DNA of 64,000 nucleotides from Aldrovandia affinis (Eukaryota; Chordata; Actinopteri; Notacanthiformes; Halosauridae): assembly GCA_029706075.1 (NCBI GenBank), contig JAINUG010000088.1, positions 310,001-374,000 of the forward strand, written 5' to 3'. This document shows positions 12,701 to 22,334 of the stretch, in pieces; position 1 is the first letter of the stretch; each line of letters begins with the position of its first letter. Made by a program: the position numbers and the translations under genes. Below the pieces are notes generated by a model. The model saw nothing but the letters and a program-made list of their open reading frames with translations, had not been told where the DNA came from and did not search any database.

Positions 12701-15700
12701 AATGCCAGCTTGTAACAATAGACAACAATTAACTGGCTAACAGGCATCACCCACTACTCAGGGAATGCTCCACTACAGAGACGAACATTTACACCTGAAA
12801 CAATTAGACAGATTCTAAGAAGCTAACTGTTAATCAACTTCTGACAGAAGAACTTCTAAGCAGCGATTACCACTAAGACAGGAACACCAAACAGCTTAAT
12901 AATTATAATTATAATGTCTATGCAGTATTAGCTAACACTAAACCCAGTGAAATGGGTACAGAGCACAACCACTAAACTGGAAATCTAACGCCGGGTTAAC
13001 GAACAGATACTAGCACGCAACGAGACAGTTACCTACACAGTAAAATGGTGATGGTTGTGTTCGCAGGGTCCACTGTGTCCTGTGGGCCCAGGCCCCTCCG
13101 GCCCGATGGGCCCCTACAACCCCAATCCCTACAATCAAGGGCCCCCCGGAGCTCCAGGCCCACAGTGAGTACCGACTGCTCCGTTTCCACAGCAATGAGG
13201 AAGTAGTGCAGGGGCAAAACTGTATTCATCTTATTGAATGTTTTTCCCCCAGTCCAAAATCAATCTCCCAAAATTAGCCCAGACAACTTTGAGAGATTCA
13301 AGCACAGATTAAAGTGGAAAGTGCAAAATACGGTTGAGTGTTGTGAGTTGTAAAAAGAGTGGCAAGAAGCCAAACCTTATCTTTCATCTAAATTGAGAAT
13401 GGGTTGGTCATTGAAGCAGGACAGATGGTGTGTCCCCCCCACAAGATTTCCCCCCTGTTTTTCTCCCAATTTGGTGGCAAATTGTACCCTCTATTTCTTT
13501 AATTCACCCTCCCCCATGAGCCAGCCACCCATCTCTATGGCCACCCATCTCCAGCTTGTGCTGGCTCTTCCTTCCCCCTCTCCCTGGGGTGTACAGCCAG
13601 TTGCTGCCCTGAACGGGTCTCCTGGCCAGAGCCGGGCTGGTGCAGCCGGGGATTGAACCCTGGCCGCGGTAGGTAACCTACATTCTGGGCTAATGCTTTT
13701 ACCGCTACACCACCCGAAGCCCCAGATTATGTGTTTTTGTTGTTGCCACAGTAACTGTTGTCTCTCTTCCCTGCAGCGGCCCCCCGGCTCCACACCAGTA
13801 TCCCCCTCAGGGCTGGGGTAATGCGTACCAGCAGTGGCAGCCCCCAGGACCCCATGACCCCAGTGAGTGACCCCTATAACTTATACTCACTGGTTGCTAT
13901 CCTATCTCTGTTTCACTTGTGATTAAACAGTGAAGTGCATAGAATTGTGCTGAAGCATGTTTGTACACAGAGTGAATCTTGGCATGCTGTAGCGTGTAGC
14001 GAAGATAGTGGATTGTATCATGCTGCAGCTTGTAGCTCCTTTCCAAGGATCGTCACCTTGTAGTGGTGGAAAGGCACCTTGTAGGGTGTGATGAGTGTCA
14101 GGAAGTAGGAGGGAGCGGTTCCCCTTGTGGCCTGATATGCCAGCACCAATGATTTAAATTTGATACGTGCTGCAATAGGGAGCCAGTGCAGTGTTGTGAG
14201 TAGTGGAGTGATGTGTGAACTTCCGTTGGTTGAAAAGTAGGTTCGCGGCAGCATTTTGCACTAGTTGCAGTGGCTTGCTGGCAAGGAATTGCAGTAGTCC
14301 AGACGTGAGGTTACCGAAGTGATATTTACTTGATAGTCATCTAATTAATTGTCTTATTGGTATATTGTAATTAGTGTGTGTGTGTGTGTGTGTGTTGAAG
14401 AGATAATAAATAGATAAATCCACACTTTACATGGCTTTTGCAACAACAAATTATGACTATTAGGTCAAATGTTTCTTAATTTGCGAAGGAGTGAACAGTT
14501 TTTTAAATTTTATTTTCATTTTCATTTTTGAAAATGGTATATAAATCTGCAAAGAGCCATACAATAAACAGATCAAGTTGTACAATTTGTGTGATACTTT
14601 TTTTGGTTTAAAAACTGATACCGTGACATACCGAAAACCATGATATTTAGTAGTACGATTATCATACCGTGAAAAGTTCATACCATGAAAAGTTCATACC
14701 GTCACAGCCTTAGTGTTGACATGGGCCCTTTTGAGTGCAGAGGGGAACCAGAGGAAAAGAGGAGTTGATTATATTGGAGACAAAGGATGGAGGATGTCCA
14801 TAGCAATGGACTGGAAGATGGGGGAGGGAATGAGATCAAGAAGGCAGGTGGTAGGACGGTGGGAGTGAATAAGCTGTGAGATGTCAGAGTCAGAGAGGGG
14901 TGAGAAGGAGGACAGGGAGGTGTGTGGTTTGGTTTGTGAGATAGGTGAGACAGTGTTAGGTGTGGGAGGGGCTGGGGAGAAGGAGTTGGGAATGTCATTG
15001 ACTTTATTGCGAAAGAAGGATGCATCCACAGTTAGAGAGGAGGGGGTGTGTGAAAATGTGGAGAAGAGTTTGCGTGGGTTAGGATTGAATTTTAGAGAAT
15101 AAAAATGCAGACTTAGCAGAGCAGAGCAGAGCAGAGGAGAGGTTAGAGGAAAAGGTAAAGTGTGGAAGGCTGCTGGTCAACAGGGGATTCGAATTTTCTC
15201 TATTTCCTTTCTGCTGCTCGCAGTTTGAGTCTGCCAGCACGAATACAGTCAGTTAGCCAGGGACTGGGGGGTAGGAGCCTGGTTTGGTGGAGATAGGACA
15301 GAGTGAATCAAAGGACGAGGATAGCAGAGTGGATGAGGCTTCCTCAACAGGTAGTTGAGAGAACGTAACAGAAGAGATGATAGAACAGTAGATGATGGCT
15401 GTGGGGGAGAGAGAGCAGGGGTTGCGCTGGACAGAGACAGTGGGGGCAGATGAAAAAGGTTTGGGTACAGAGGAGAGGGGGAGGGAAAAAGACAGAAAGC
15501 AATGGTACATGAAGAGAAGATACTTAACGTTGGGGGAGGTACAGTTCCTGGTGAAGACCAGGCCTAGTTGGTTTCTGGCCTTGTGGGTGGGGGTTCGGCC
15601 CATGGTGAAGTCGAAGGAGTGGAGGTTGGGGGGGAAAGCCTGAGGACCGAGGGGTGTCCAGCTGTAGGTTGAAGTCACCAAGGAGTAGGACGGGAGTGCC

Positions 15701-18405
15701 ATCTTCAGGGAAGGAGCTGAGTAGGGCGTCCATCTCGTCTAGAAAGCTCCCCGGTGGACCTGGTGGACGATACAGAACAATAATGTGCAGTTTACATGGG
15801 ACAGTGACAGTGACAGCATGATATTTAAAGGAGAAGGGTGAGAAATGAGGAAGAGCAACAATACCAAATCTCCACAGGGGGGAGATTAATATGCCTGTCC
15901 CTCCACCTGTGGAGTGTGAGAGAAGGTGTGGGCAGTGGAAAGAGCAGCAGGGGTGGCTGTGTTCTGAGGGGTGATCCGCGTCTCAGTGAGCGCCAGGAAC
16001 TGCAGGGAGAGTCTGGGTTTGACCCCTCCCCCTCTGTATCTCAGGCAAGGCGGCTGCAGCGGACCCTAATGCAGCCTGGGCTGCTTACTACGCCCAGTAT
16101 TACCAGCAGCCCATGGGCGCAGGGCCCGGGCAGCCCCCTGCTGTACCCACGGGCGCCCCCGCATCCACCGATCAGCCCCAGGCAGGTCAGACCCCCGGGG
16201 GCCAGCCTGACTACACCAAGGCATGGGAGGAGTACTACAAGAAGATGGGTGAGTCCGTTCAGTGATTATTAGTCTGTTAGGTTATTATGTTTGGATTGTC
16301 TTTGTCTTGTCCACCTGTGATCATATTTGAAGTTACTGACTGTTACTGCCCTATCCCTTGCTCTCTTTCTTCCCCATCCTTTCTCCCTCCCTCCCTCCCT
16401 CCCTCTCCAGCTCAGGCAGCTGACACAGTGGATGGCCCTGCCTCAGGTGGAGCACAGCCTGACTACAGTGCAGCCTGGGCGGAGTACTACAGGCAGCAGG
16501 CTGCTTACTATGGCCAGCCAGGGGGTCAGGTACAGCAGGTACATTTAAACCAGCCCCACACACACCTGCTCCCTTTAAACAGACCCACACACAACTGCTC
16601 ACTTTAAACCAGCCCTCCACACACCTGCTCACTTTAAACAGCCCCCCCCACACACACACACACACGCACACCAGCTCCCTTTAAAAAGCCCCCCACACAC
16701 CTGCTCCCTTCAAACCAGCCCCACACACACCTGCTCACTTTAAACCAACCCCACACAAACACCTGCTCACTTTAAACAGCCCCCCACACACACACACCAG
16801 CTCCCTTTAAAAAGCCCCACACACACCTGCTCCCTTTATACAGCCATACACAACTGCTCATTTTAAACCAGCCCCACACACACACCTGCTCACTGTAAAC
16901 AGCCCCCCACACACACACACCTGTTCACTTTAAACTTAAAAAAATGATGCCCCCTTTAAACCAGCCCCACACACACCAGCTCCCTTTAAAAAGCCCCCCA
17001 CACACACCTGCTCATTTTAAACCAGCCCCACATACACATATACACAAACACCCGATCACTTTACATTTACAATTATCCAGAGCGACTTACAAGATGTGCA
17101 TGGTAAGATCAATCATTGCTCGCGCAAGAGATCAGTGAAGTGATGCAGTTATAGACATCATTGTTGGCAGCTGGATACCGTACCTGTAACACAAGGAAGG
17201 AAATGTTCATGGATTTTTTTAATTTTAATTTTATTATTTTTTTGGATTGACTTCAGCACAGATACATGTTACAAGATGCAGTATTAAACATGTAAGCAGT
17301 GGTGATGACAATGAGTAAAATGTACAGAGTCAGTGGTAGTGGAGTCTGAAGAGGTGGGTTTTGAGATTGCCAGTGATTTTGCAATCCAGACCGATTGCAG
17401 AAGGTCATTCCACCCCCCAGGAGTGGGTGCCTGGGGCCCGGAGGGATGGGACAGTCAGTTTGCCAGAGGAGGCAGAGCGGAGAGGTCTGGCTGGGGTGTA
17501 GGGTTTGATGAGTGTCTGGAGATGGGAGGGAGCAGTTCCTCTAGCAGCTTGATAAGCCAGTACCATTGATTTAAACTTGATGCGTGCTGCGATATAGAGC
17601 CAGTGCAAAGAGGTGAGTAGAGGGGTGACATGAGTGAACTTGGATTGTTTGAACACCAGACATGCAGCAGCATTCTGGACCAGTTGCAGTGGCTTGATGG
17701 CACAGGAATTGCAGTAGTCCAGATATGAGATCAACAGGGCCTGGACCAGGAGTTGTGTGGCCTCTTGGGTGAGGAACTGTCGGATCCTCCGGATGTTGTG
17801 GAGGGAAAATCGGCAGGTCTGGCTGATTGCTACGATATGGCCTGAGAAGCACAGCTTTTCGTCGAGGGTGTGTTGAAATTTGTTTATTTAAACAGGATAA
17901 ACCCCTTGAGATGAACCATCTCGTTTTAGAGGGGGTCCCAAACGAGGGGGTCACTCCAAGGCTCCTGGCAGGCCAGGATGGAGACACTATGGAGCCTTCC
18001 ACGGTGATTGAAGCATCAGTCATTGGGGAGCTCTTCACTGAGAGGAAGAGCAGCGCTGTCTTCCCCAGGTTTAGCTTCAGATGGTGGGTGGACATCCAGG
18101 CAGAGATGTCTGCCAGGCATCAAGTATGTCATTCTGTGGGAGATAGACAGTTGATTATATACAGCCTGTTCTAAGGTCTTGGATAAGAAAGAGAGGAGAT
18201 AAACTGTTTGGTAATTAGAAATGACAGCAGGATTCAGAGAGGGTTTTTTTGAGGGGGATGACGTGGGCCCTTTTGAGGGGAGAGGTAACAAAGCCAGAGG
18301 AAAGAGAGGAGTTGATTACATTGGACTTTAAACCAGCCCCACACACATACACCAGCTCCCTTTAAACAGCCCCCCACACACACCTGTTCACTTTAAACCA
18401 GCCCC

Positions 18406-18438
<33 letters not shown>

Positions 18439-20350
18439 GGTACATTTTACATTTAACATTTTAAGCATTTAGCAGACGCTCTTATCCAGAGCGACTTACA
18501 AGATGTGCATTAATACATGGTAGGAACAATCATAGTTAGCGCACAAGATCAGTGCAGGAATACAGCAATAGACATCATTGCAGGCATCTGCGTACCATAC
18601 CTGTAACACCTGGAAGGAAAAGGTTAGTGAATTCTTTTTTCAGGGGAGTATAGTGTTGAACAAGTAAACAGTGGTGAAGACAATTTAGCTAGATGAACAG
18701 TGTTCAGTGGTAGTGGAGTCTGAAGAGGTGGGTTTTGAGTCTCTTGCGGAAGATCGCAAGTGATTCTGCGGTCCTGACCGATTGCGGAAGGTCGTTCCAC
18801 CAGCGAGGGATCAGGACAGAGAAGAGGCGAGACCGCGAGGAGCGGCTGCCAGACGCCCGGAGGGAAGGGACAGTCAGTTTACCAGAGGAGGAGGAGCGGA
18901 GGGGTCTGGGAGGGGTGTAGGGAGTGATGAGTGACTGGAGGTATGGGGGAGCAGTACCTCTGGCCGCTTGAAAAGCAAGCACCAGTGATTTGAATCTGAT
19001 GCGTGCTGCGATGGGGAGCCAGTGCAGAGAGGAGAGTAGAGGGGTGACGTGGGTGAACTTCGGCTGGTTGAACACCAGACGAGCGGCAGCGTTCTGGACT
19101 AGTTGCAGTGGCTTGATGGCACAGGCCGAAAGGCCTGCCAGCAAGGAATTGCAGTAGTCCAGATGTGAGATCACCAGGACCTGGACCAGGAGTTGTGTGG
19201 CCTCTTGGGTGAGGAACGGTCGGATCCTGCGGATGTTGTGGAGGGAGAAACGGCAGGTCCGAGTAATCGCTGCAATATGGCTCAAGAAGCACAGCTGGTT
19301 GTCCAGGGTTACCCCAAGACTCCTGGCAGCCTGGGACGGAGACACTATGGAGCCTTTCATGGCGATTGACGCATCAATCATTGGGGAGCCCTTCGCTGGT
19401 AGGAAGAGCAGTTCTGTCTTCCCCAGGTTCAGCTTCAGGTGGTGGGTGGACATCTATGCGGAGATGTCAGCCAGGCATGCAGAGATCCGTGCTGGGACCT
19501 GGGTATCAGATGGAGAGAAGGAGAGAAACGGTTGAGTGTCATCAGCATAACAGTGATAGGAAAAACCATGAGCAGAAATAACAGCCAAGTGACTTGGGGT
19601 ACAGAGAAAATAGGACGGGGCCTAGCACCGAGCCCTGCAGGACTATGGTAGAGAGGGTGTGGGGAGAGGAGAGGGATCCTCTCCAGGCCACCTGGTATGA
19701 CCGGTCAGCCAGGTAGGACTCAAACCATGTCAACGCAGATCCAGAGATTCCCATCTCGACGAGAGATGAGAGCAGGATCCGGTGGTCCACGGTGTCGAAT
19801 GCTGCCGACATGTCAGGAGGAGGAGAAGGGCGGAGCTAAGGGATTGGGACTTAGCCCCATGAAGAGCCTCAGTGGCAGCAAGGTCACATTCACAAGGACA
19901 CCTGGTCACATTAATGCAGCCCCACACACACACCTGCTCATTTTAAACCAGCCCCACACACAAACATCTGCTCACTTTAAAACCAGTCCCACATACACAC
20001 CTGCTCACTTTAAACCAGCCCCCCCCCCCCCACACACACACTCACAAACACCTGCACACTTTAAAGCAGCCCCACACACACACCTGCTCACTTTAAACCA
20101 GCCCCACACATACAGCTCCCTTTAAACAGCCTTCCCCACACAACTGCTCATTTTAAACCAGCCCCACACACGCACAAACACCTTCTCCCTTCAATGCAGC
20201 CCCACACATACAATTGCTCACTTTAAACAGCCCTGAACAACCCTGCTTACTTTAAACCAGCCCCCCATACACCTGCTCCCTTCACACTAGCCACCTTTTG
20301 GTGCAGTGCAGACTTTTTCTAACTTCCTGCTTTTTTTGTTGCAGAAGCAG
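30..20350 (+). CDS. khsrp: KH-type splicing regulatory protein (FUBP2), 5'-partial, 16 exons in window
   Basis: Joined exons: 30-89, 365-401, 609-664, 1138-1209, 1423-1480, 1846-2017, 2650-2748, 3542-3649, 6855-6957, 7517-7638, 8053-8349, 13067-13164, 13777-13862, 16045-16248, 16411-16529, 20345-20350. All phases match and give 564 residues to the stop. Four KH domains show intact GxxG loops: GRGG (KH1), GKGG (KH2), GRNG (KH3) and GRGG (KH4). The C-terminal region has two Tyr motifs, [10 protein letters not shown] and [26 protein letters not shown] after KH4 and the KH4 wording ([14 protein letters not shown]) match KHSRP rather than FUBP1 or FUBP3, from memory of the human proteins. The family binds AU-rich elements and promotes mRNA decay, and also acts in splicing and let-7 precursor processing. 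The start codon and N-terminal Gly/Pro-rich part lie upstream of the window. W1's donor and W15's donor are the least certain junctions. Confidence 0.93.
190..268. repeat. (CT)n microsatellite
   Basis: An uninterrupted CT run that grades into CTCC-type units, in the khsrp intron between W1 and W2. A second (TC)n tract occupies 1-23. Confidence 0.95.
365..401 (+). CDS. khsrp: khsrp window exon W2
   Basis: Thirty-seven bases between a CTCATAG acceptor and a GAG|GTAAGA donor, encoding [11 protein letters not shown]. The phase is compatible with W1 and W3, and the position matches the SSQLGPIHP linker in human KHSRP. Sequence similarity is low, so the call rests mainly on phase and splice sites. 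Confidence 0.65.
609..664 (+). CDS. khsrp: khsrp window exon W3 (start of KH1)
   Basis: Encodes [16 protein letters not shown], the beginning of KH1, with a GCCCCCAG acceptor and a CTCA|GTGAGT donor. Residue C in VPDCMVG replaces the usual Gly of the family. An (AC)n tract (694-723) starts 30 nt after the donor. Confidence 0.88.
694..722. repeat. (AC)n microsatellite
   Basis: A pure CA run 30 nt after the W3 donor, followed by further imperfect CACACA/CACGCA tracts up to about 810. Confidence 0.95.
1138..1209 (+). CDS. khsrp: khsrp window exon W4 (KH1 GxxG core)
   Basis: Encodes [19 protein letters not shown] then QIAP, the KH1 nucleic-acid-binding loop and following helix. A TTTCACAG acceptor and CCAG|GTGAGG donor flank 72 nt that are in phase with both neighbours. 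Confidence 0.95.
1423..1480 (+). CDS. khsrp: khsrp window exon W5 (KH1)
   Basis: Encodes [20 protein letters not shown], matching the KHSRP segment [20 protein letters not shown]. The acceptor is TTGTTCAG and the donor CATACA|GTAAGT. Confidence 0.95.
1846..2017 (+). CDS. khsrp: khsrp window exon W6 (end KH1, KH2 GxxG)
   Basis: Encodes [15 protein letters not shown] (end of KH1), a linker, then [19 protein letters not shown] and KQLQ, the first half of KH2 with its GKGG loop. The donor CTACAG|GTCTGT is followed within 25 nt by a 36-bp minisatellite. Confidence 0.96.
2042..2545. repeat. 36-bp minisatellite, 14 copies, in khsrp intron W6-W7
   Basis: Fourteen head-to-tail 36-bp units, each beginning CTGCAGCAC. 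Units 3-10 alternate between two variants (CAGACACCAAGCACTCAG and CAGATACCAA[GA]CTCTCAG), giving a 72-bp higher-order period. A degenerate unit (CCCTCAGCTATATCTACCTG) fills the gap between the splice donor at 2018 and the array. Because 36 is divisible by 3, long reading frames run through it on both strands without being coding. Confidence 0.97.
2650..2748 (+). CDS. khsrp: khsrp window exon W7 (KH2)
   Basis: Encodes [15 protein letters not shown]..., then [14 protein letters not shown], near-identical to human KHSRP KH2. Phase 0 at both ends, with a GTATAG acceptor and a TACAG|GTACCT donor. Confidence 0.96.
3542..3649 (+). CDS. khsrp: khsrp window exon W8 (end KH2 and linker)
   Basis: Encodes [14 protein letters not shown], then [19 protein letters not shown], the KH2-KH3 linker. 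Human KHSRP has FGDRNEYGSRIGGGID, so this fish protein has a longer Gly run. Confidence 0.95.
3907..4261 (+). mobile_element. tRNA-headed SINE with (TGAA)n tail and 15-bp target-site duplication
   Basis: The head has a Pol III A box (TGGTGCAGTGG) and B box (GGTTCGAATCC). The body has TTTGCATGTTCTCCC and TCCCACAGTCCAAAGACATG, widespread in fish repeats. The tail is a short AATGAATGAATG run. The 15-bp sequence ATTACTTCCCAACAT occurs directly at both ends (3892-3906 and 4262-4276), a perfect target-site duplication. It lies in khsrp intron W8-W9 and a LINE fragment starts just downstream. Confidence 0.92.
4338..5377 (+). mobile_element. L2-like LINE fragment A (3' end, sense to khsrp)
   Basis: A 5'-truncated non-LTR element. 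Frames carry [13 protein letters not shown], the end of the reverse transcriptase ([20 protein letters not shown]) and the C-terminal [20 protein letters not shown], broken by frameshifts. The 3' tail has GTAAGTCGCTCTGGATAAG near 5335, shared with the other L2 copies in this window. It is the only copy in the sense orientation of khsrp. Confidence 0.88.
5378..6854. other. khsrp intron remainder, no recognised feature
   Basis: The rest of intron W8-W9. It holds an A-rich run near 5855-5890 and short GTGTGT-rich stretches near 6300-6370. I see no exon, RNA gene or clear transposon in it. Confidence 0.6.
6855..6957 (+). CDS. khsrp: khsrp window exon W9 (KH3 GxxG)
   Basis: Encodes [19 protein letters not shown], then [15 protein letters not shown], the first half of KH3 with its GRNG loop. 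The exon is preceded by a 3.2-kb intron holding a SINE and a LINE fragment. Confidence 0.96.
7517..7638 (+). CDS. khsrp: khsrp window exon W10 (KH3 second half)
   Basis: Encodes [20 protein letters not shown], then [14 protein letters not shown], ending REEGQG. The donor at 7639 keeps phase 0 into W11. The nearby GTAGGTAAAG would break the frame. Confidence 0.94.
8053..8349 (+). CDS. khsrp: khsrp window exon W11 (RG-rich linker and complete KH4)
   Basis: A 297-nt phase-0 exon holding a Gly/Pro/Arg linker ([17 protein letters not shown]) and the whole of KH4, including [29 protein letters not shown] and [13 protein letters not shown]. It is the longest and best conserved khsrp exon in the window. 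Confidence 0.97.
8350..9450. other. khsrp intron W11-W12, 5' part, no recognised feature
   Basis: An AT-rich intron sequence before the LINE copy. Its reading frames are short and have no family resemblance. Confidence 0.6.
9451..12660 (-). mobile_element. L2-like LINE B, nearly full length, antisense to khsrp
   Basis: Read on the minus strand, an AP-endonuclease region ([26 protein letters not shown], about 12355-12000) is followed by a long reverse-transcriptase frame (11256-10126). That frame has [32 protein letters not shown] and the catalytic YADD, then [15 protein letters not shown] near 10050. The 3' end at 9451-9510 has the TTTAGCAGACGCTCTTATCC / AGAGCGACTTAC tail. Frameshifts break the ORF, so it is a dead copy. 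The clade (L2, CR1 group) is inferred from the RT wording. The 5' edge is uncertain, and 12660-13060 may include more of it. Confidence 0.9.
12661..13060. other. khsrp intron segment upstream of W12, unassigned
   Basis: About 400 AT-rich bases between the LINE B endonuclease region and exon W12. This could be the 5' UTR of the LINE or unique intron. No coding signal is visible. Confidence 0.5.
13067..13164 (+). CDS. khsrp: khsrp window exon W12 (post-KH4 Pro/Gly-rich)
   Basis: Encodes [19 protein letters not shown], then [13 protein letters not shown], a hallmark of KHSRP. The 4.7-kb intron before it contains a nearly full-length antisense L2-like LINE. Confidence 0.95.
13455..13732 (-). mobile_element. 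tRNA-headed SINE, family 2 copy 1
   Basis: On the minus strand it starts GGCTTCGGGTGGTGTAGCGG (A-box-like), then GGTTCAATCCCC (B box), and ends in a tail complementary to TTCTCCCAATTTGGTGGCAA. The same tail (TACCAAATTGGGAGAAAA) ends the copies at 32527, 40230 and 44405. Confidence 0.8.
13777..13862 (+). CDS. khsrp: khsrp window exon W13
   Basis: Encodes [19 protein letters not shown], then WQPPGPHDP, matching human [33 protein letters not shown] acceptor and CCCCA|GTGAGT donor. Confidence 0.95.
14030..14325 (-). mobile_element. L2-like LINE C, 3' coding fragment
   Basis: The minus frame reads [20 protein letters not shown], then [15 protein letters not shown], the reverse-transcriptase C-terminus. 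It is separated from the upstream part of the same type of element (14700-16015) by about 370 bases of unrelated AT-rich DNA with a (GT)n run. Confidence 0.75.
14700..16015 (-). mobile_element. L2-like LINE C, 5' endonuclease fragment
   Basis: Minus frames match [25 protein letters not shown] in the endonuclease-RT linker, and [20 protein letters not shown], an AP-endonuclease motif, at 15733 downward. It ends about 30 nt from the acceptor of khsrp exon W14. It is interrupted and frameshifted. Confidence 0.8.
16045..16248 (+). CDS. khsrp: khsrp window exon W14 (first Tyr motifs)
   Basis: Encodes [20 protein letters not shown], a Gly/Pro/Ala-rich spacer, then [15 protein letters not shown]. 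These C-terminal Tyr motifs act in transcription activation or protein contacts in FUBP proteins. An antisense L2 fragment ends about 30 nt before the acceptor. Confidence 0.95.
16411..16529 (+). CDS. khsrp: khsrp window exon W15 (second Tyr motif)
   Basis: Encodes [20 protein letters not shown], then [20 protein letters not shown]. Two donors 9 nt apart (CAG|GTACAG at 16530 and CAG|GTACAT at 16539) are both in frame with W16, so the protein may end GQ-KQ or GQVQQ-KQ. The second donor runs straight into a roughly 30-bp minisatellite. Confidence 0.9.
16540..17060. repeat. Approx. 30-bp minisatellite in khsrp intron W15-W16, block 1
   Basis: Imperfect tandem units built from CACACACCTGCTCCCTTTAA ACCAGCCCC. 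The first unit (ACATTTAAACCAGCCCCAC) begins at the second W15 donor. The array resumes at 18325-18440 and 19905-20290 after two LINE insertions. Confidence 0.9.
17061..18324 (-). mobile_element. L2-like LINE D inserted in the minisatellite, antisense
   Basis: Its 3' tail (TTATCCAGAGCGACTTACAA) is at the low-coordinate end. Minus frames show [20 protein letters not shown] and [20 protein letters not shown] foreign stretch of about 75 bp near 17870-17945 interrupts it. The minisatellite resumes directly after it. Confidence 0.85.
18325..18440. repeat. Minisatellite block 2 between LINE D and LINE E
   Basis: The same TTTAAACCAGCCCCACACAC units as block 1, ending in a (CA)n run. This short segment separates two independent LINE insertions. 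Confidence 0.9.
18441..19904 (-). mobile_element. L2-like LINE E inserted in the minisatellite, antisense
   Basis: The minus frame 19453-18704 is intact over 249 residues: [20 protein letters not shown], then [20 protein letters not shown], and [15 protein letters not shown] at the C-terminus. Upstream lies [20 protein letters not shown]. The tail at 18460-18510 matches LINE B. It is 5'-truncated around 19900 and is the youngest-looking copy in the gene. Confidence 0.9.
19905..20290. repeat. Minisatellite block 3 before the last khsrp exon
   Basis: Further CACACACCTGCTCACTTTAA ACCAGCCCC units continuing the array of blocks 1 and 2, ending about 50 nt before the W16 acceptor. Confidence 0.9.
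20345..20350 (+). CDS. khsrp: khsrp terminal coding exon W16 (Lys-Gln-stop)
   Basis: After a TTTTTTTGTTGCAG acceptor only AAG CAG TGA remains in frame, so the last exon is almost all 3' UTR. The human protein also ends in a Gln-rich tail just after the second Tyr motif. Confidence 0.8.
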
Positions 20351-20985
20351 TGACACCACATGGATCAGACCTGATTCAGAGGAGAGAGATGTAGAGAGAA
20401 CGAGAAGGAGAGGGAGGGAGGGAGGGCATGAGGGCATTAAGCTTCACCCAGCCAGATATCTGTACTGGTTTTTCATGTAGATTTTATTATTATATATTTT
20501 TTATGATTATTACTTTGTTTTGAGGGAAGCTGTGACCTCACCCTCCACCCACTCCCCCTCCCTGCTCCTTGTTCCAGGCCACTTTTTAAGAAAAATGTGA
20601 AAAAAGCCTAAATCTTTCTTTGGCTTTTCTGGTGTAAAGATCCATCTGGAGAGACCAGAACAATGTACTATTGGTTTCAGCTACATCCTCGTTTTATACG
20701 CCCATAACATAACCTCAATCTGACCACCAACCAACTGATCTGCCTGACTGTACTTTCCCATTCTCTTTTATTTCCCTAGAGACCGTCTGCTAATAGTCAC
20801 TTCTACTTCTACTTTTTTTTCATTTGTAAAAATTCAGTTGTGACTCTTTTGTTTGTTTTGGCAAAACAAGATAGGGAAATGAGTAATAGATATTTTGTTT
20901 TGTCTTCAAGACTAATTTAATTATATATATATATATATATTTATTTACTAGAATGGACAATTTAAGTTAACCTATTGGAGGCAGG

Positions 20986-21159
<174 letters not shown>

Positions 21160-21443
21160 AGTACGGGCGCTTGTTTAAAAGTGTCAGTATGGATGTATAC
21201 GTGCAGATACATATAAGCGTGTGTGGCTCTGTGTACTATGGTACATGGTATGTTTGTGGTTGGCAGTGGTGACTGTTCGGCTCCCACAGGACCTGCTTGT
21301 GCTTCTGACTCCTAAATTGATTGGCGTTTTTGTCAGGGAGCAGAAAGGTTTTTTCCATTCGTTTATCTCCTGTTCTCAAGTCATGATGTTGTATATTGTA
21401 TGCTTGGGTTTTACTTTTTACTGCTTGTTTTTAAAAACTTCAC

Positions 21444-21449
21444 AATAAA
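21444..21449 (+). terminator. khsrp: khsrp polyadenylation signal AATAAA
   Basis: Canonical hexamer about 1.1 kb after the khsrp stop, in a T-rich setting, and the first good candidate downstream of the stop. Confidence 0.6.
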
Positions 21450-22273
21450 GGATGATATTCAGACCCACTCATTCTCCCCATGTCATGCTTGGTCAATCCG
21501 ATCCTGGTGTGTGGTGTCCATCAAAACTAGGTGTGTGTTTGGGTGGGTGTTTCGTGGCATGACAGGTAACCAGTCTGTCTGTACCCTCTCACTCAGAGTT
21601 GGGAGTTGTAAGACTGAAATTTGGCCCTTGTTTCCAAGAGGTAGGGCTTTTCATTGAAGCAACAATAAATCTACACGTTTGTGAGGGCGTGTGCAGCACT
21701 GGTACTGCTGCCACTGTGTGTGTGTGTGTGTGCGTGTGCGTGTGCGCGTGCGTGCGCGTGTGCGCTGTACTACTAAATGTACATTGCAATCCGCCCATAA
21801 TGTTTAAAACCAATTTCCTGTCATTTGCCCTCACACCATGCTATAGACAGTAAGTCACATGTTTGTGGTGACTGATATTACTCTGTATACACCTTCAAAA
21901 AGGCCTTGAACTGTCTCTCTTTTGCACTATGGTTTATACACTACTGAAGTGAGAATTGTAATGTTGTGGCGGACCTGCAGTGTATGTCGTCTTCCACTGG
22001 AGGGCAGCATGGCTATAAAGAAAGATCAGTGATTTGTTTTATTTTAGAGTGGTGGGGGTAAGGTTTCCCGGAAAAGGTTGTGAGCCACCATGACTGTTTT
22101 ACATAGAGGTATTTGAATTGGACAGAAGGATCTGCCATTTAACAAGCAAGATTAATATTTATTTTTTAAATAATAAAATTAACATTTTTTTAATGTACAA
22201 GAGCGACCTGTTCAAGCTGAAATCCACACAAAGTTCTGTACCACCGGTGCTCTGGTCTCAAGATACTCACAGC

Positions 22274-22330
<57 letters not shown>

Positions 22331-22334
<4 letters not shown>

